From Labilibaculum sp. DW002 (GTDB lineage Bacteria; Bacteroidota; Bacteroidia; Bacteroidales; Marinifilaceae), in contig NZ_JAKJSC010000001.1 of assembly GCF_029029525.1 (NCBI RefSeq), forward strand, positions 310,001-374,000: a DNA stretch of 64,000 bases. The letters are read 5' to 3'. A program made the position numbers and the translations under genes. The notes beneath the pieces were generated by a model. That model saw only the letters and a list, made by a program, of their open reading frames with translations. It was not told where the DNA came from and made no database searches. Of the stretch, positions 9,585 through 18,552 are shown one piece after another; position 1 is the first letter of the stretch, and every line of letters starts with the position of its first letter.

Positions 9585-10346
9585 TTATAATATCTGATTT
9601 ACAATTATCATATAAGATAAATAAAATACAATTTCGCACACTTGTTGTGTGGCTCCAATACAATCTCCAGTGAAACCGCCTATCCATTTGTTAAAGTACC
9701 TAGCAAGTAATATTTTAGATAAATATACAGGAATAAGAATCAAGAAGAATTTATAATTCCCAAGTAATAAAATAGGTAAAATACCAGTTAAAATTGTAAA
9801 GATATAGTTGCCAATTGATAATTTCTGAGAATAATCTTTTGCTTTAGAACTATCTACTCTAGCATATTGGTGGGTATTTACTAATGTTGCAGCAAACATT
9901 CTTGATACTGAATGAGATGCTATCAAAACCATAACCAATTGATTTGCTGAGATGGAAAACAAGCAGAAAAATTTAGTTAAAACTAAAAATACAATTCCCG
10001 TCACTCCGAAAGCTCCAATTAAGGAATCCTTCATTATTTCAAGGATACGATCTTTTGTCCAACCTCCGCCAAAACCATCACAAACATCCATGAAACCATC
10101 CTCGTGCAAGGCTCCTGTTAATAAAACAGTGAAACCCATGCAGAGTATTATGGAAACATTGAATGGAAGGACTAGATTAGACAGATAGAAAACCAAAGCT
10201 GTTAATCCTCCGATAATGATTCCTGAAATTGGAAAAAATTTTATTGCTTCATGCTGATATTCCTTTTCAAATCGAGCCCATTTTGGAAATGGAATTCTAG
10301 TAAAAAAAGACAAGGCAGTGAAAAATATATCGATTTCTCTTCTCAT
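9585..10346 (-). CDS. cobS: Adenosylcobinamide-GDP ribazoletransferase (cobalamin synthase)
   Basis: 253 residues, an integral membrane protein with about six hydrophobic segments. Family motifs are FFTRIPFPKW near the N-terminus, GALHEDGFMDVCDGFGGGWTKDRILEIMKDSLIGAFG (acidic Mg2+ site, about 80-117) and GGFTGDCIGATQQVCE near the end. It joins adenosylcobinamide-GDP to alpha-ribazole (phosphate) in the inner membrane. The ATG directly abuts the stop of the upstream cobT copy, indicating translational coupling; cobC follows after one nucleotide. Confidence 0.95.
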   Translation of the reverse strand: MRREIDIFFTALSFFTRIPFPKWARFEKEYQHEAIKFFPISGIIIGGLTALVFYLSNLVLPFNVSIILCMGFTVLLTGALHEDGFMDVCDGFGGGWTKDRILEIMKDSLIGAFGVTGIVFLVLTKFFCLFSISANQLVMVLIASHSVSRMFAATLVNTHQYARVDSSKAKDYSQKLSIGNYIFTILTGILPILLLGNYKFFLILIPVYLSKILLARYFNKWIGGFTGDCIGATQQVCEIVFYLSYMIIVNQIL

Positions 10347-11396
10347 TTATGCTTCAACGATTTTATCACTATTACTCACTCCAGCATCCTCAAAACTTGC
10401 CATTTGGTTAAGAAAATTAACCGCCGACTCGATTATTGGATAAGCCACCGCAGCACCCGTTCCTTCACCTAATCTCATTCCTAGGTCTAAGATTGGTTCT
10501 GCATTTAAATGCTTAAGCATAAATTGATGTCCATTCTCATTCGATTTATGCGTAAAGATGCAGTAATCTAGCATATTAGGGTCTATTTTACTCGCAGCTA
10601 ATAATGCCGATGAAATAATAAAACCATCAACCATAATCACCATTTTTAACTCTGCAGCTTTAAGCATTGCCCCAAGAATCATAATGATCTCAAAACCTCC
10701 AAAATGTGCTAGAATACTTTCAACTTTATTGTCTCCTTTGTAATTTAAGACTGCTGTTGCTAGAGTTTCATATTTCTTTTTCAGACCTTCATCATCCCAA
10801 CCTGTTCCACGACCAACACATTCTTTTAAGTCAACATTACCAAGAAGATGAAGTAATATAGCTGCAGAAGAGGTATTCGCTATCCCCATTTCACCAAAAC
10901 CGATAATATTGCATCCTTCTCTGTGTACTTTATCGCATAGATCAGCACCTCTTTTTAAAGCAATTTCAAATTGATCGGCTGTCATAGCTGCACCATTTAG
11001 GTAGCTTTTTGTTCCGTAATCAACTTTAGCATTAATTACGTCTGTATTTTTATCAAAATCGTAATTTACACCAGCATCAACAATTTTAATATCGATACCA
11101 TTTTGTCGACTAAAAACATTTATAGCGGCACCTCCATTAATAAAGTTAGCAACCATCTGCCAGGTAACTTCCTGTGGATATGGGCTCACTCCATCTAGAG
11201 CAATTCCATGATCTGCAGCAAATACCATAATGGTTGGTTGCTTTAATTCTGGAGTTAATGTATTCTGAATACAACCAATTTTCACAGCCAATTTCTCCAA
11301 AACACCCAATGAACCGATTGGTTTGGTTTTTAAATCAATTTTATGCTGAAGTTGTTCTCTAATTTCAGTATTTGATTTATTTATGTTGAAATTCAT
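10347..11396 (-). CDS. cobT: Nicotinate-nucleotide:base phosphoribosyltransferase, copy 1 (CobT-like)
   Basis: 349 residues, full length for CobT. Conserved regions: KTKPIGSLGVLE, VFAADHGIALDGVSPYPQEVT, GGAAINVFSRQ, FGEMGIANTSS, GRGTGWDDEG, and the catalytic-glutamate loop GMRLGEGTGAAVAYP. CobT activates the lower-ligand base (such as 5,6-dimethylbenzimidazole) by transferring phosphoribose from nicotinate mononucleotide. It is the downstream member of a tandem pair, starting 37 nt after copy 2 and directly adjoining cobS. By eye the two copies are colinear and roughly half identical, so the duplication is old. This copy keeps the more canonical GEMG and GEGTG motifs. Confidence 0.92.
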   Translation of the reverse strand: MNFNINKSNTEIREQLQHKIDLKTKPIGSLGVLEKLAVKIGCIQNTLTPELKQPTIMVFAADHGIALDGVSPYPQEVTWQMVANFINGGAAINVFSRQNGIDIKIVDAGVNYDFDKNTDVINAKVDYGTKSYLNGAAMTADQFEIALKRGADLCDKVHREGCNIIGFGEMGIANTSSAAILLHLLGNVDLKECVGRGTGWDDEGLKKKYETLATAVLNYKGDNKVESILAHFGGFEIIMILGAMLKAAELKMVIMVDGFIISSALLAASKIDPNMLDYCIFTHKSNENGHQFMLKHLNAEPILDLGMRLGEGTGAAVAYPIIESAVNFLNQMASFEDAGVSNSDKIVEA

Positions 11397-11433
11397 TCAA
11401 TCAATTTTTAATTAAAAACTAAATATAAAACAA

Positions 11434-12489
11434 TTAACTGATTGTTTTAGTTTCTTCCGATTCACTGACTCCAGCTTCCTGAAAAGAAGCCATTTCGTTA
11501 ATGAATTGAACCGCACTTTTCACCAGTGGATAACACACCATTGCACCAGTCGCTTCTCCTAAACGCATGCCAATATCTAAAATAGGTTTAGCCTTAAGAT
11601 AGTTTAGCATTTTTATGTGTGCTTGTTCATTAGACTTATGAGCAAATATACAATAGTCCAATACTTTAGGGTTTATTTTTGAGGCTGCTAATAAAGCTGA
11701 TGTAATAATAAATCCATCAATAAATAAAGTCATTTTTAACTCTGCGGCTTTTAGCATTGCCCCAGCAATCATTACAACCTCAAAACCACCAAATTGACTA
11801 AGTACATCAATCGGATTATTACTTCCATCGTATATCGATAGAGCCTCATTTAGCAAGTCAAATTTAGATTTTACGCCATCTTTATCGAGTCCAGTACCTC
11901 TTCCTACGCATTCCTCGAGAGGAATATCAGCTAAAAGACTAAGTATTAGTGCTCCTGATGATGTATTTCCAATTCCTTTTTCACCAAATGTAATAAAGTT
12001 ACAACCTTCTTTATGGATATCTGAGACTACTTCGGTACCTCGTTGAATTGCTTCCAAACATTGTTCTTTGGTCATTGCTGGCCCAAAACGATAATTTTTC
12101 GTTCCATGAGCAATCTTTTTATTAATGATGCTTAGGCTTGGATCAAAATCATGATCTATACCTGCATCAACAACTTTAAAATCGATACCATGTTGATTTG
12201 AAAAAACATTTATCGCTGCACCACCTTGCATGTAATTATAAAGCATTTGGTAGCTTACTGATTTCGGGTAAAAACTAACTCCATCATCAGCAATTCCATG
12301 ATCTCCTGCAAAAACTACTACATTCGGATTGTCAATTTTTGGCGTTAAGCTATTCTGTATTTTTCCAATATTAAATGCAATTTCCTCAAGCATTCCCAAA
12401 GAACCAAGGGGCTTTGTTTTCCCATTGATTTTATTCCACAACTCCTGATCCAATTTTTCGGATACAGGATCAATCTTAAATTCTATCAT
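11434..12489 (-). CDS. CobT-like phosphoribosyltransferase, copy 2 (divergent paralogue)
   Basis: 351 residues, colinear with the neighbouring copy. It keeps KTKPLGSLGMLE, VFAGDHGIADDGVSFYPKSVS, GGAAINVFSNQ and the catalytic-glutamate loop, but differs at places lining the base and nucleotide pocket: FGEKGIGNTSSGA instead of GEMGIANTSSAA, and RLGEATGAMVCYP instead of RLGEGTGAAVAYP. Two adjacent CobT-type genes recall ArsA/ArsB of Sporomusa, where two CobT homologues form a heterodimer that activates phenolic bases. Here the copy may have another base preference or be a partner subunit; neither can be decided from sequence. Confidence 0.88.
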   Translation of the reverse strand: MIEFKIDPVSEKLDQELWNKINGKTKPLGSLGMLEEIAFNIGKIQNSLTPKIDNPNVVVFAGDHGIADDGVSFYPKSVSYQMLYNYMQGGAAINVFSNQHGIDFKVVDAGIDHDFDPSLSIINKKIAHGTKNYRFGPAMTKEQCLEAIQRGTEVVSDIHKEGCNFITFGEKGIGNTSSGALILSLLADIPLEECVGRGTGLDKDGVKSKFDLLNEALSIYDGSNNPIDVLSQFGGFEVVMIAGAMLKAAELKMTLFIDGFIITSALLAASKINPKVLDYCIFAHKSNEQAHIKMLNYLKAKPILDIGMRLGEATGAMVCYPLVKSAVQFINEMASFQEAGVSESEETKTIS

Positions 12490-12516
12490 GCTTAATAAAA
12501 GATTTCTAATAAGTTC

Positions 12517-13650
12517 TTATAATTGATTACTGATTTCTTTTAACTTGTTCAAATTCAGCATCATTGATTTTTTACAATTTGAATTTTCTTCATTTCTAAT
12601 TGCTGAAACTAAATCTGGAATTGCATCTGTGCGCTCCAATTCAACCAAAGCAAAAGAAGCTTTTTCTCTAACATCAACATCCTTATCTCTTAGCATTCCA
12701 GGTATCCATTTTTTAGATGACCAACATGCTAACTCGATTACCTTATCAATAGCAAGCAGTTTTTCTTCTTTTGTACCAGAAAGCATTGTTTGATATTTAG
12801 ATTGAAGATCTTGAACTTCTTTGGTGTAGATAATCTCATTCTTAAAGAAATCCGGACGAACCACATTCTCAGGATACGAAATTAATTCCTTATTGCAAGT
12901 CCAACGCACGATACGAGGTAACATCCAACGCATACCCGGCGTACACTCAGGATGACCAACAAATGAAGCCACTCTACCTTTTCCAACTGATGCGCTAACA
13001 ATAAAAGGTTTGTTATTTGTCATATTAGCTGGACTGCCATCAACTGTATGAACATCAGAAAGCATTACAGCTAAACTATTTCCATCTGTATTTTTAGCAG
13101 GTACCAAAACAGGACCTTCGTAGTACTGACAAAATGAAATTTTTCTGTCCTTCAGCTCAGGGAAAATGGCTTTACCTTCTTTCGTCAATGAAAATTTAGA
13201 TAAGCCATGACCGCGGTGATCATGTTCAATATCAATGGCTTCACAACCATTCAAATCCAAACTTGGGTAATCAGGTGTTTCGGTCATAATATAAGCACCA
13301 GCACAAATACCAACCACAGATTTGCCTTGTTCTTTTACCATTTTCACCAATTTTTCCATACCAGCATCGCCCAAACTCTGAGTCTCGCCTCGTCCGCTAC
13401 CGCCAGGAAATACAATAGCATCAAATTCATTTATTTCATCAGATACTATTTGACTAGCGCGAATTACTTCACAATCAATTGCAGGATCTATTTTTAATGC
13501 TTCAAGGGCATCGGTAATACACCAGGGGCTGTCACCATTTTTATCGAAAACGCCAACTTTAATTATTTTGATATCGACTTGTCTATCTACTCTTTTACAG
13601 CTAGATAGAATGAGTGAACTAAAGATTAGGATGGTTAGTAGCTTGTTCAT
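12517..13650 (-). CDS. Lipoprotein with BPL_N (glutamine-amidotransferase-like) domain and HEAT-like C-terminus
   Basis: 377 residues. A lipoprotein signal (LIFSSLILSSC) is followed by a class-I glutamine-amidotransferase-like fold of the BPL_N type: VGVFDKNGDSPWCITDALEAL, FPGGSGRGETQSLG, the nucleophile-elbow VGICAGAYIMTE and FCQYYEGPV. The last ~85 residues look like two HEAT repeats (DKVIELACWSSKKWIPGMLRDKDVDVREKASFALVELERTDAIPDLVSAI). An exported, lipid-anchored domain of this type is unusual, and its place inside the cob operon between cobU and the cobT pair has no obvious explanation. Substrate unknown. The start is 13 nt after cobU. Confidence 0.8.
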   Translation of the reverse strand: MNKLLTILIFSSLILSSCKRVDRQVDIKIIKVGVFDKNGDSPWCITDALEALKIDPAIDCEVIRASQIVSDEINEFDAIVFPGGSGRGETQSLGDAGMEKLVKMVKEQGKSVVGICAGAYIMTETPDYPSLDLNGCEAIDIEHDHRGHGLSKFSLTKEGKAIFPELKDRKISFCQYYEGPVLVPAKNTDGNSLAVMLSDVHTVDGSPANMTNNKPFIVSASVGKGRVASFVGHPECTPGMRWMLPRIVRWTCNKELISYPENVVRPDFFKNEIIYTKEVQDLQSKYQTMLSGTKEEKLLAIDKVIELACWSSKKWIPGMLRDKDVDVREKASFALVELERTDAIPDLVSAIRNEENSNCKKSMMLNLNKLKEISNQL

Positions 13651-13663
13651 GTTTCTTGTTGTT

Positions 13664-14185
13664 TTATTGTTTAGGTAGTGTGTTTTTTAGTTCAAGAGGT
13701 AATCCAGATACAATTAAGGTAACACAATCAGCTTTTTGGGCAATATACTGATTGATTGCTCCTTGCAAATCATTAAAGCGCATCGCAATTTTATTCCCAG
13801 GATGTCCTCCAAGACCTAATTCATTTGTGACAATAATCCAATCGCAATTTTGCTTTAAAATTTTGTCTAATTCTTCTTTAGCCTGACGTAAAGATTCTTT
13901 ATCATCTTCGCCATTGTCAAAAAAGAAGTTGTTGATCCATAGAGTTATACAATCTAGAAGAACTACTTTTCCTGTAAAATCATGCAGGCTTAAATTTTTT
14001 TCTTCTTCAATAGTTGTCCACTGATCTCCTCGTCGTTTTTTATGTATCTCTATTCGCTCTCTATGAGCTTCATCCCAAACTCTGGAGGTTGCAAGGTAAA
14101 AGGGGCTTTCACTTAAGGAAAGAACTAATTTTTCTGCAAATAAGCTTTTCCCAGATCTTTGTCCTCCTGTAATCAAATGAATCAT
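13664..14185 (-). CDS. cobU: Adenosylcobinamide kinase / adenosylcobinamide-phosphate guanylyltransferase
   Basis: 173 residues from the ATG at 14185, giving the family start MIHLITGGQRSGKSLFAE with the P-loop GGQRSGKS at residues 6-13. A further seven in-frame codons upstream begin only with TTG, so I prefer the ATG. Other motifs: YLATSRVWDEAHRERIEIHKKRR, which carries the guanylylated histidine region, VVLLDCITLWINN, and VTNELGLGGHP. It phosphorylates adenosylcobinamide and transfers GMP to it in the cytoplasm. It follows cbiB by about 90 nt. Confidence 0.93.
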   Translation of the reverse strand: MIHLITGGQRSGKSLFAEKLVLSLSESPFYLATSRVWDEAHRERIEIHKKRRGDQWTTIEEEKNLSLHDFTGKVVLLDCITLWINNFFFDNGEDDKESLRQAKEELDKILKQNCDWIIVTNELGLGGHPGNKIAMRFNDLQGAINQYIAQKADCVTLIVSGLPLELKNTLPKQ

Positions 14186-14274
14186 CGCAAATTTCTTTTG
14201 AAACAATAAGTTTCAATTAATAATGATGTGAAGTTACAAATTAATGGTTCTAGCAAGAACTAATAAACCCTTTT

Positions 14275-15222
14275 TTATAACAGTGTTTGAAAAGGAAAAT
14301 AAAGTGTGATAATAATCAAAACAGTTAACAAACATACCGAATGGTTAACGTATGCGACTTTGTTAATTTCTTCGTTATTTATTGGTCTGTTATTTTCACC
14401 AATGTATGGTTTGTCTACATTTTTCCCGCCATAATCATGAGGACCACCAAATTGGCAATCAAGTATTCCTGCTAAAGCAGATTCTGGATATCCTGCATTT
14501 GGACTTATGTGTGCATTTCCATATTTAAAAAGATATATAAATCCTCTTCCACTAAAACTTACAAGTACCATTAATAGTGCAGTAATTCTTGCAGGTATAT
14601 AGTTAACAACATCATCTAATCTGGCTGCGATCCTTCCAAACAATATGTATTTCTCATTTTTATAACCAATCATGGAGTCCATGGTGTTGATCATTTTGTA
14701 ACACATCATTCCCGGAACTCCGCCAATAGCATAATAAAACAAGGGAGCAATTACTCCATCTGATAAATTTTCTGATAAAGTTTCTAGAACAGCTAACCTT
14801 ATTTCTTGTTCTGATAAATTACTTGTGTCTCGGCCTACAATCCATGAAAGTCGCTTTCTGCCAGCAACAATCCCTTTTTCGTTAAGGTGTTTAAACACCT
14901 CGCGTCCTTCTTGCAATAAGCTCTTGTTTGCAAGGCCATAAAAAACAAAAATAGATGTGAATGTTATAAAGACAATTTCATTCCATACAAGCAATAGATC
15001 TCCGAGAAGGTAGAATATAGAGTATACTAGTATGGCTAATGCAAATGCCATTATGCCACCTTTTACTAATTGTAATTTCCCTTTGTTAAGTTTTTTTGTG
15101 AAAAAAGAGATTGTATTACCGAATAAAACAATTGGGTGTGGTAATTTTCTTGGATCACCAAAAAGCAGATCCAAAATATATCCGAAAAGAAGAGGGAGTA
15201 TTATGAGTTTAATTTGCTCCAT
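14275..15222 (-). CDS. cbiB: Adenosylcobinamide-phosphate synthase (CbiB)
   Basis: 315 residues, membrane protein with several hydrophobic spans. Family motifs: YILDLLFGDPRKLPHPIVLFG at the N-terminus, RKRLSWIVGRDTSNLSEQEIRLAVLETLSENLSDGVIAPLFYY, GVPGMMCYKMINTMDSMIGY, RLDDVVNYIPARITALLM and GYPESALAGILDCQFGGPHDYGG. It attaches (R)-1-aminopropan-2-ol phosphate to cobyric acid. The 22-nt overlap with the upstream cobD, which makes that aminopropanol phosphate, ties the two steps together. Confidence 0.95.
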   Translation of the reverse strand: MEQIKLIILPLLFGYILDLLFGDPRKLPHPIVLFGNTISFFTKKLNKGKLQLVKGGIMAFALAILVYSIFYLLGDLLLVWNEIVFITFTSIFVFYGLANKSLLQEGREVFKHLNEKGIVAGRKRLSWIVGRDTSNLSEQEIRLAVLETLSENLSDGVIAPLFYYAIGGVPGMMCYKMINTMDSMIGYKNEKYILFGRIAARLDDVVNYIPARITALLMVLVSFSGRGFIYLFKYGNAHISPNAGYPESALAGILDCQFGGPHDYGGKNVDKPYIGENNRPINNEEINKVAYVNHSVCLLTVLIIITLYFPFQTLL

Positions 15223-16223
15223 TGAATTAATGCATCGATTAGTAATTGATTTTTTTCTTCAGTTTGAGTAGCCAATCTAAAGTAAGAAGAATTTAACCCT
15301 CGAAAATTAGCAGCATCGCGAATTAAGATTCCAAAATTCGAAATAAGATACTTTTTTAGCTCAAATGCTGTGTTTTCTTCTAGTTCAACTAAAAAGAAAG
15401 AAGTTTTTGAAGGGTGAATTTTAAAACCTGGAATTTTTTCAAGTTTTTTAATGAATTTTTTAGTTTCTGATTTATAGTAATTTACGGGAGGTAAAAAATC
15501 AGTTTTTTCTCTTAGTAGGAATTTTCCAGCCTCAATTGCAATGGAATTAACCGTCCAGGGAGGCTTGAAAAATTGGATATTCTGTACCATAGCCCTGTTT
15601 GCAATCAAATAGCCCAATCTCAGGCCAGGTATTGAGAAATTTTTCGTCAGGGACTTCACCAAAATCAAATTTGGGCACACATCAAGTAAATCGATGGCCG
15701 ATGAAATCGCATCAGTAAAGTCGATATAGGCTTCATCTACAACAAAAGTAGATTTTACATTGCTTTTTAATAAAATCTCTAAATCTGATTTTGATAGGAT
15801 ATCGCCAGTTGGATTATTAGGGTTGCATATCCAAACCAATCCTTCTTCAAATTTGTATTCCTTGCTTAACCAGTTTAAATATAAAAGCTCGTGTTTATTG
15901 ACTTTGCAAGCATCTTCATACTCGGAGAAGGTAGGGATTACAATGCTGGATTTAGACTTATAAAAGGTTTGTGCTATTAAATAAAAGGCTTCGGTAGCAC
16001 CATTAGTTGTAATAATTTGATTCGTATTGATATTTAAGTCTGCCGATATGGCAGATACCAAACTTTCAGCAGCTGCTTCGGGATAGGAATGAATCTTATC
16101 CCAATTAGAAAATAAGTGTTCTTTTAGTTTATCAGACTTTCCTCCAAACCAAACATTGCTGCTAAAATTAGCAACAATCTCTTGTTCATATTGGTATCCA
16201 TCATCACCGTGTCCGTGTAACAT
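15201..16223 (-). CDS. cobD: Threonine-phosphate decarboxylase (CobD, PLP aminotransferase fold)
   Basis: 340 residues of aminotransferase class I/II. MLHGHGDDGYQYE at the start and NFSSNVWFGG are typical of CobD rather than of HisC. The PLP region reads CNPNNPTGD, VVDEAYIDF, and VKSLTKNFSIPGLRLGY, in which the Lys after LT is the Schiff-base lysine. It decarboxylates L-threonine-O-3-phosphate to aminopropanol phosphate for CbiB. It is the first gene of the operon and overlaps cbiB by 22 nt; HisC is the alternative, but the gene context decides for CobD. Confidence 0.9.
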   Translation of the reverse strand: MLHGHGDDGYQYEQEIVANFSSNVWFGGKSDKLKEHLFSNWDKIHSYPEAAAESLVSAISADLNINTNQIITTNGATEAFYLIAQTFYKSKSSIVIPTFSEYEDACKVNKHELLYLNWLSKEYKFEEGLVWICNPNNPTGDILSKSDLEILLKSNVKSTFVVDEAYIDFTDAISSAIDLLDVCPNLILVKSLTKNFSIPGLRLGYLIANRAMVQNIQFFKPPWTVNSIAIEAGKFLLREKTDFLPPVNYYKSETKKFIKKLEKIPGFKIHPSKTSFFLVELEENTAFELKKYLISNFGILIRDAANFRGLNSSYFRLATQTEEKNQLLIDALIQWSKLNS

Positions 16224-16318
16224 ACTGTACTATAGTGTTTAAGCTTGTTATTTATGCGTTTATTTGTCCTTTTAAATCAATAGAATATTAAGTATATTAT
16301 TGATTAAAAAAGGAAAGT

Positions 16319-16342
16319 TTACAAATGTAATTACAAATGTAA
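16319..16342. promoter_or_regulatory. Tandem palindromic operator-like motif in the cob operon leader
   Basis: Two immediately adjacent copies of TTACAAATGTAA, itself a near-perfect palindrome, between cobD and pyrD. The cobD ATG is about 96 nt downstream. The reverse-complement form TTACATTTGT is found in tandem at 18654-18678 near the XRE regulator gene. No B12 riboswitch is visible here, so this is the best candidate control site of the operon. Confidence 0.5.
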
Positions 16343-16358
16343 ACTCTCGGAATCATCA

Positions 16359-16378
16359 TTAAAGAAATATTTCTTTAA
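16359..16378. promoter_or_regulatory. Perfect 20-bp palindrome downstream of pyrD
   Basis: TTAAAGAAATATTTCTTTAA is fully self-complementary. It is 14 nt past the pyrD stop and upstream of cobD, so it could be an operator or a weak AU-rich terminator; there is no following U tract. Confidence 0.4.
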
Positions 16379-16392
16379 TTTAAACTATTGAT

Positions 16393-17307
16393 TTACTGTT
16401 GGTTAAGTGCACCTATTAAATCAGTGACGTTGTCAACTTGATGTCTGATCATATATTCTTCAATTCCTTTTACAACTTTTTCTGTTACACAAGGATCAAT
16501 AAAATTCGCAGTTCCAATTTGTATTGCTGAAGAACCAGCTAATATAAATTCGATTGCATCTTTAGCATTCATAATGCCTCCTAAACCTACAATAGGAATA
16601 TTTACAGCATTAAAAACTTGCCAAACCATTCGTAAAGCTACTGGTTTTACAGCTGGTCCAGATAAACCTCCTGTAACTGTTGATAAGAGCGGCTTTCTGG
16701 TTTCTGCATCAATAGCCATACCCAACAGGGTGTTGATTAGAGAAACTGAATCAGCGCCTTGCCCTTCAACAGCCTTAGCAATAGACGTTATATCGGTCAC
16801 ATTGGGTGATAACTTCACCATCAGGTGCTTTTTATAGACCTTACGGACCTCACGAACCACCTCTTCGGCCGAAGCACAGGACGTTCCAAAGGCCATACCA
16901 CCTTCTTTCACATTAGGGCAAGAGATATTCAGCTCAATACCTGGAATATGGTCCAATTCGTTGATCATAGTTGCTGTTTCAACACAATCCTCTACTAGAG
17001 AACCCGAAACATTCACCATGACATTGGTTTTATAATCTTTTATACGCGGGTAGATATCATTACAGAAGTTTTCAACCCCTTTATTCTGTAAACCGACAGC
17101 ATTAAGCATACCAGACGGCGTTTCGGCCATTCTAGGGTAAGGATTGCCTTCTCGGTGGTATCTTGTTGTCCCTTTTACCAAAATGCCCCCTAATTGGCTT
17201 AAATCGATAAAATCAGCGAACTCTTCACCAAAGCCAAAGGTTCCTGATGCAGTCATAACCGGGTTCTTCAAAACCAGATCCTTAAGTTTTACTTCTAAAT
17301 TTACCAT
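16393..17307 (-). CDS. pyrD: Dihydroorotate dehydrogenase, class 1B catalytic subunit
   Basis: 304 residues, FMN-binding TIM barrel. [32 protein letters not shown] and [15 protein letters not shown] with Cys130 as the catalytic base mark the class 1B (cysteine-type) enzyme; [27 protein letters not shown] is the phosphate-binding end. It oxidises dihydroorotate to orotate in pyrimidine synthesis, passing electrons through PyrK to NAD+. It overlaps pyrK by 7 nt, consistent with a heterotetramer. Confidence 0.95.
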   Translation of the reverse strand: MVNLEVKLKDLVLKNPVMTASGTFGFGEEFADFIDLSQLGGILVKGTTRYHREGNPYPRMAETPSGMLNAVGLQNKGVENFCNDIYPRIKDYKTNVMVNVSGSLVEDCVETATMINELDHIPGIELNISCPNVKEGGMAFGTSCASAEEVVREVRKVYKKHLMVKLSPNVTDITSIAKAVEGQGADSVSLINTLLGMAIDAETRKPLLSTVTGGLSGPAVKPVALRMVWQVFNAVNIPIVGLGGIMNAKDAIEFILAGSSAIQIGTANFIDPCVTEKVVKGIEEYMIRHQVDNVTDLIGALNQQ

Positions 17308-18062
17308 TTTAAGTCCTTTACGTTGAAGACAGGGCCCTCAGTACATACACATTTATTACCTTCTTTTGTATCTGTAACGCAGCATAAACAAGCGCCAAAA
17401 CCGCAAGCCATGGTATTCTCAAGAGAAACCTCACAAGTCACGTCATTCGCATCAGAATAAGCCGCCACAGCCTTCATCATCGGCTCCGGACCGCAAGTAA
17501 AACTGTAATCGAAGTCTTCTTTAAGGACAGAATGCTGCGTAGGATAGCCTTTTTCGCCCATTGTACCATCTTCAGTAGTAATGAATACACGTCCATACTC
17601 CTTGTACTGATCAAGCTCAATAGCATCTTCAGCAGAACGAATCCCTAGAATTGTAGTTACTTCGTTTCCAGCTTCCTTTAAATGTTTAGCTAAGTATAAT
17701 AGAGGAGCAACACCACAACCACCACCAATAAGTACTGCTTTAGAGTTTTTAGGGATAGAATAAGAGTTTCCTAATGGGTAAATAAGGTTCAATTTATCGC
17801 CAATCTCTAACTCTCCAAGTTTGTTTGTTCCTTCGCCGATCCTTTTAATGTATAATTTGATGATATTTTTGTCGTAATCAACAAAATGGATTGATAAAGG
17901 TCTTCTAAGGAAGGTATTCGTTGCATTTTCTACAAGAACATTAACAAATTGTCCTGGTTTAATATCAGGCAAAGCTTCAGATGCCTTTATTTCCAAGACA
18001 AAGTTATCTTTATTAAGTTCTTTTTTGTGCAGTACTTCAAAGTCCTGTACTAATTTTTTCAT
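17301..18062 (-). CDS. pyrK: Dihydroorotate dehydrogenase electron-transfer subunit
   Basis: 253 residues of the ferredoxin-reductase fold. FAD-binding motif [13 protein letters not shown] at about 51-63, nucleotide-binding [14 protein letters not shown], and a C-terminal cysteine cluster (CGFGACLCC, then KCVC) that binds the 2Fe-2S centre. It carries electrons from PyrD FMN to NAD+. Encoded just before pyrD with overlap; the XRE regulator gene ends 61 nt upstream. Confidence 0.94.
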   Translation of the reverse strand: MKKLVQDFEVLHKKELNKDNFVLEIKASEALPDIKPGQFVNVLVENATNTFLRRPLSIHFVDYDKNIIKLYIKRIGEGTNKLGELEIGDKLNLIYPLGNSYSIPKNSKAVLIGGGCGVAPLLYLAKHLKEAGNEVTTILGIRSAEDAIELDQYKEYGRVFITTEDGTMGEKGYPTQHSVLKEDFDYSFTCGPEPMMKAVAAYSDANDVTCEVSLENTMACGFGACLCCVTDTKEGNKCVCTEGPVFNVKDLKW

Positions 18063-18123
18063 GGTGCCTAGTTGTATTTTAAACTGTTAAGTAAAAACCC
18101 AGGCAAAGATAAGGGAAATATGC

Positions 18124-18552
18124 TTATGAAGGATTGTATTCCTTAAAAGTTTTGTCTGTATAAAACACAACTACTTTTTCAATCTGTTTACCAGGCACAA
18201 ACGCGTTCATCTCGAGCACAGGCTCAGATTTTAAGCTGCGATCAGGGGTTGGTTCACGATTTAATTTAGGAGGCTGATTAACTTGGTTTTCAATAGGAGA
18301 ATGATCCGTATCTATCTCAGTAAATAAATTATCCGCTTCCTTAGTTCCATACATTTCACCTTCTCCAGCTATTAGCCAGTTAATATTAATAGATGGAAAT
18401 GCAGCCATAATCTTTTGAATGAAGTCTAAGCTAGGCTTATTCCTTCCAGAAAGGATATGAGATATACTAGATCGCTGAACACCAATGGTATCTGCGAATT
18501 TAGAAGAGGTTAATCCTTCATTATTAATCAGCTGGACAATTCTATTTTTCAT
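18124..18552 (-). CDS. XRE-family helix-turn-helix regulator
   Basis: 142 residues. Residues about 4-60 are a Cro/C1-type HTH (LINNEGLTSSKFADTIGVQRSSISHILSGRNKPSLDFIQKIM). A linker rich in Pro, Asn and charged residues leads to a short conserved-looking end, EKVVVFYTDKTFKEYNPS. No sensory domain is recognised. The DNA upstream is about 1 kb of repeated TTACA/TGTAA half sites, one of them (18577-18589) only 24 nt before the ATG, so autoregulation is likely. The same motif precedes the cob operon. It may be co-transcribed with pyrKD. Confidence 0.85.
   Translation of the reverse strand: MKNRIVQLINNEGLTSSKFADTIGVQRSSISHILSGRNKPSLDFIQKIMAAFPSININWLIAGEGEMYGTKEADNLFTEIDTDHSPIENQVNQPPKLNREPTPDRSLKSEPVLEMNAFVPGKQIEKVVVFYTDKTFKEYNPS

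Noticed and set aside
14186-14206. A longer start for cobU
   Set aside because: The extra seven codons begin with TTG, whereas the ATG at 14185 gives the standard MIHLITGGQRSGKS start.
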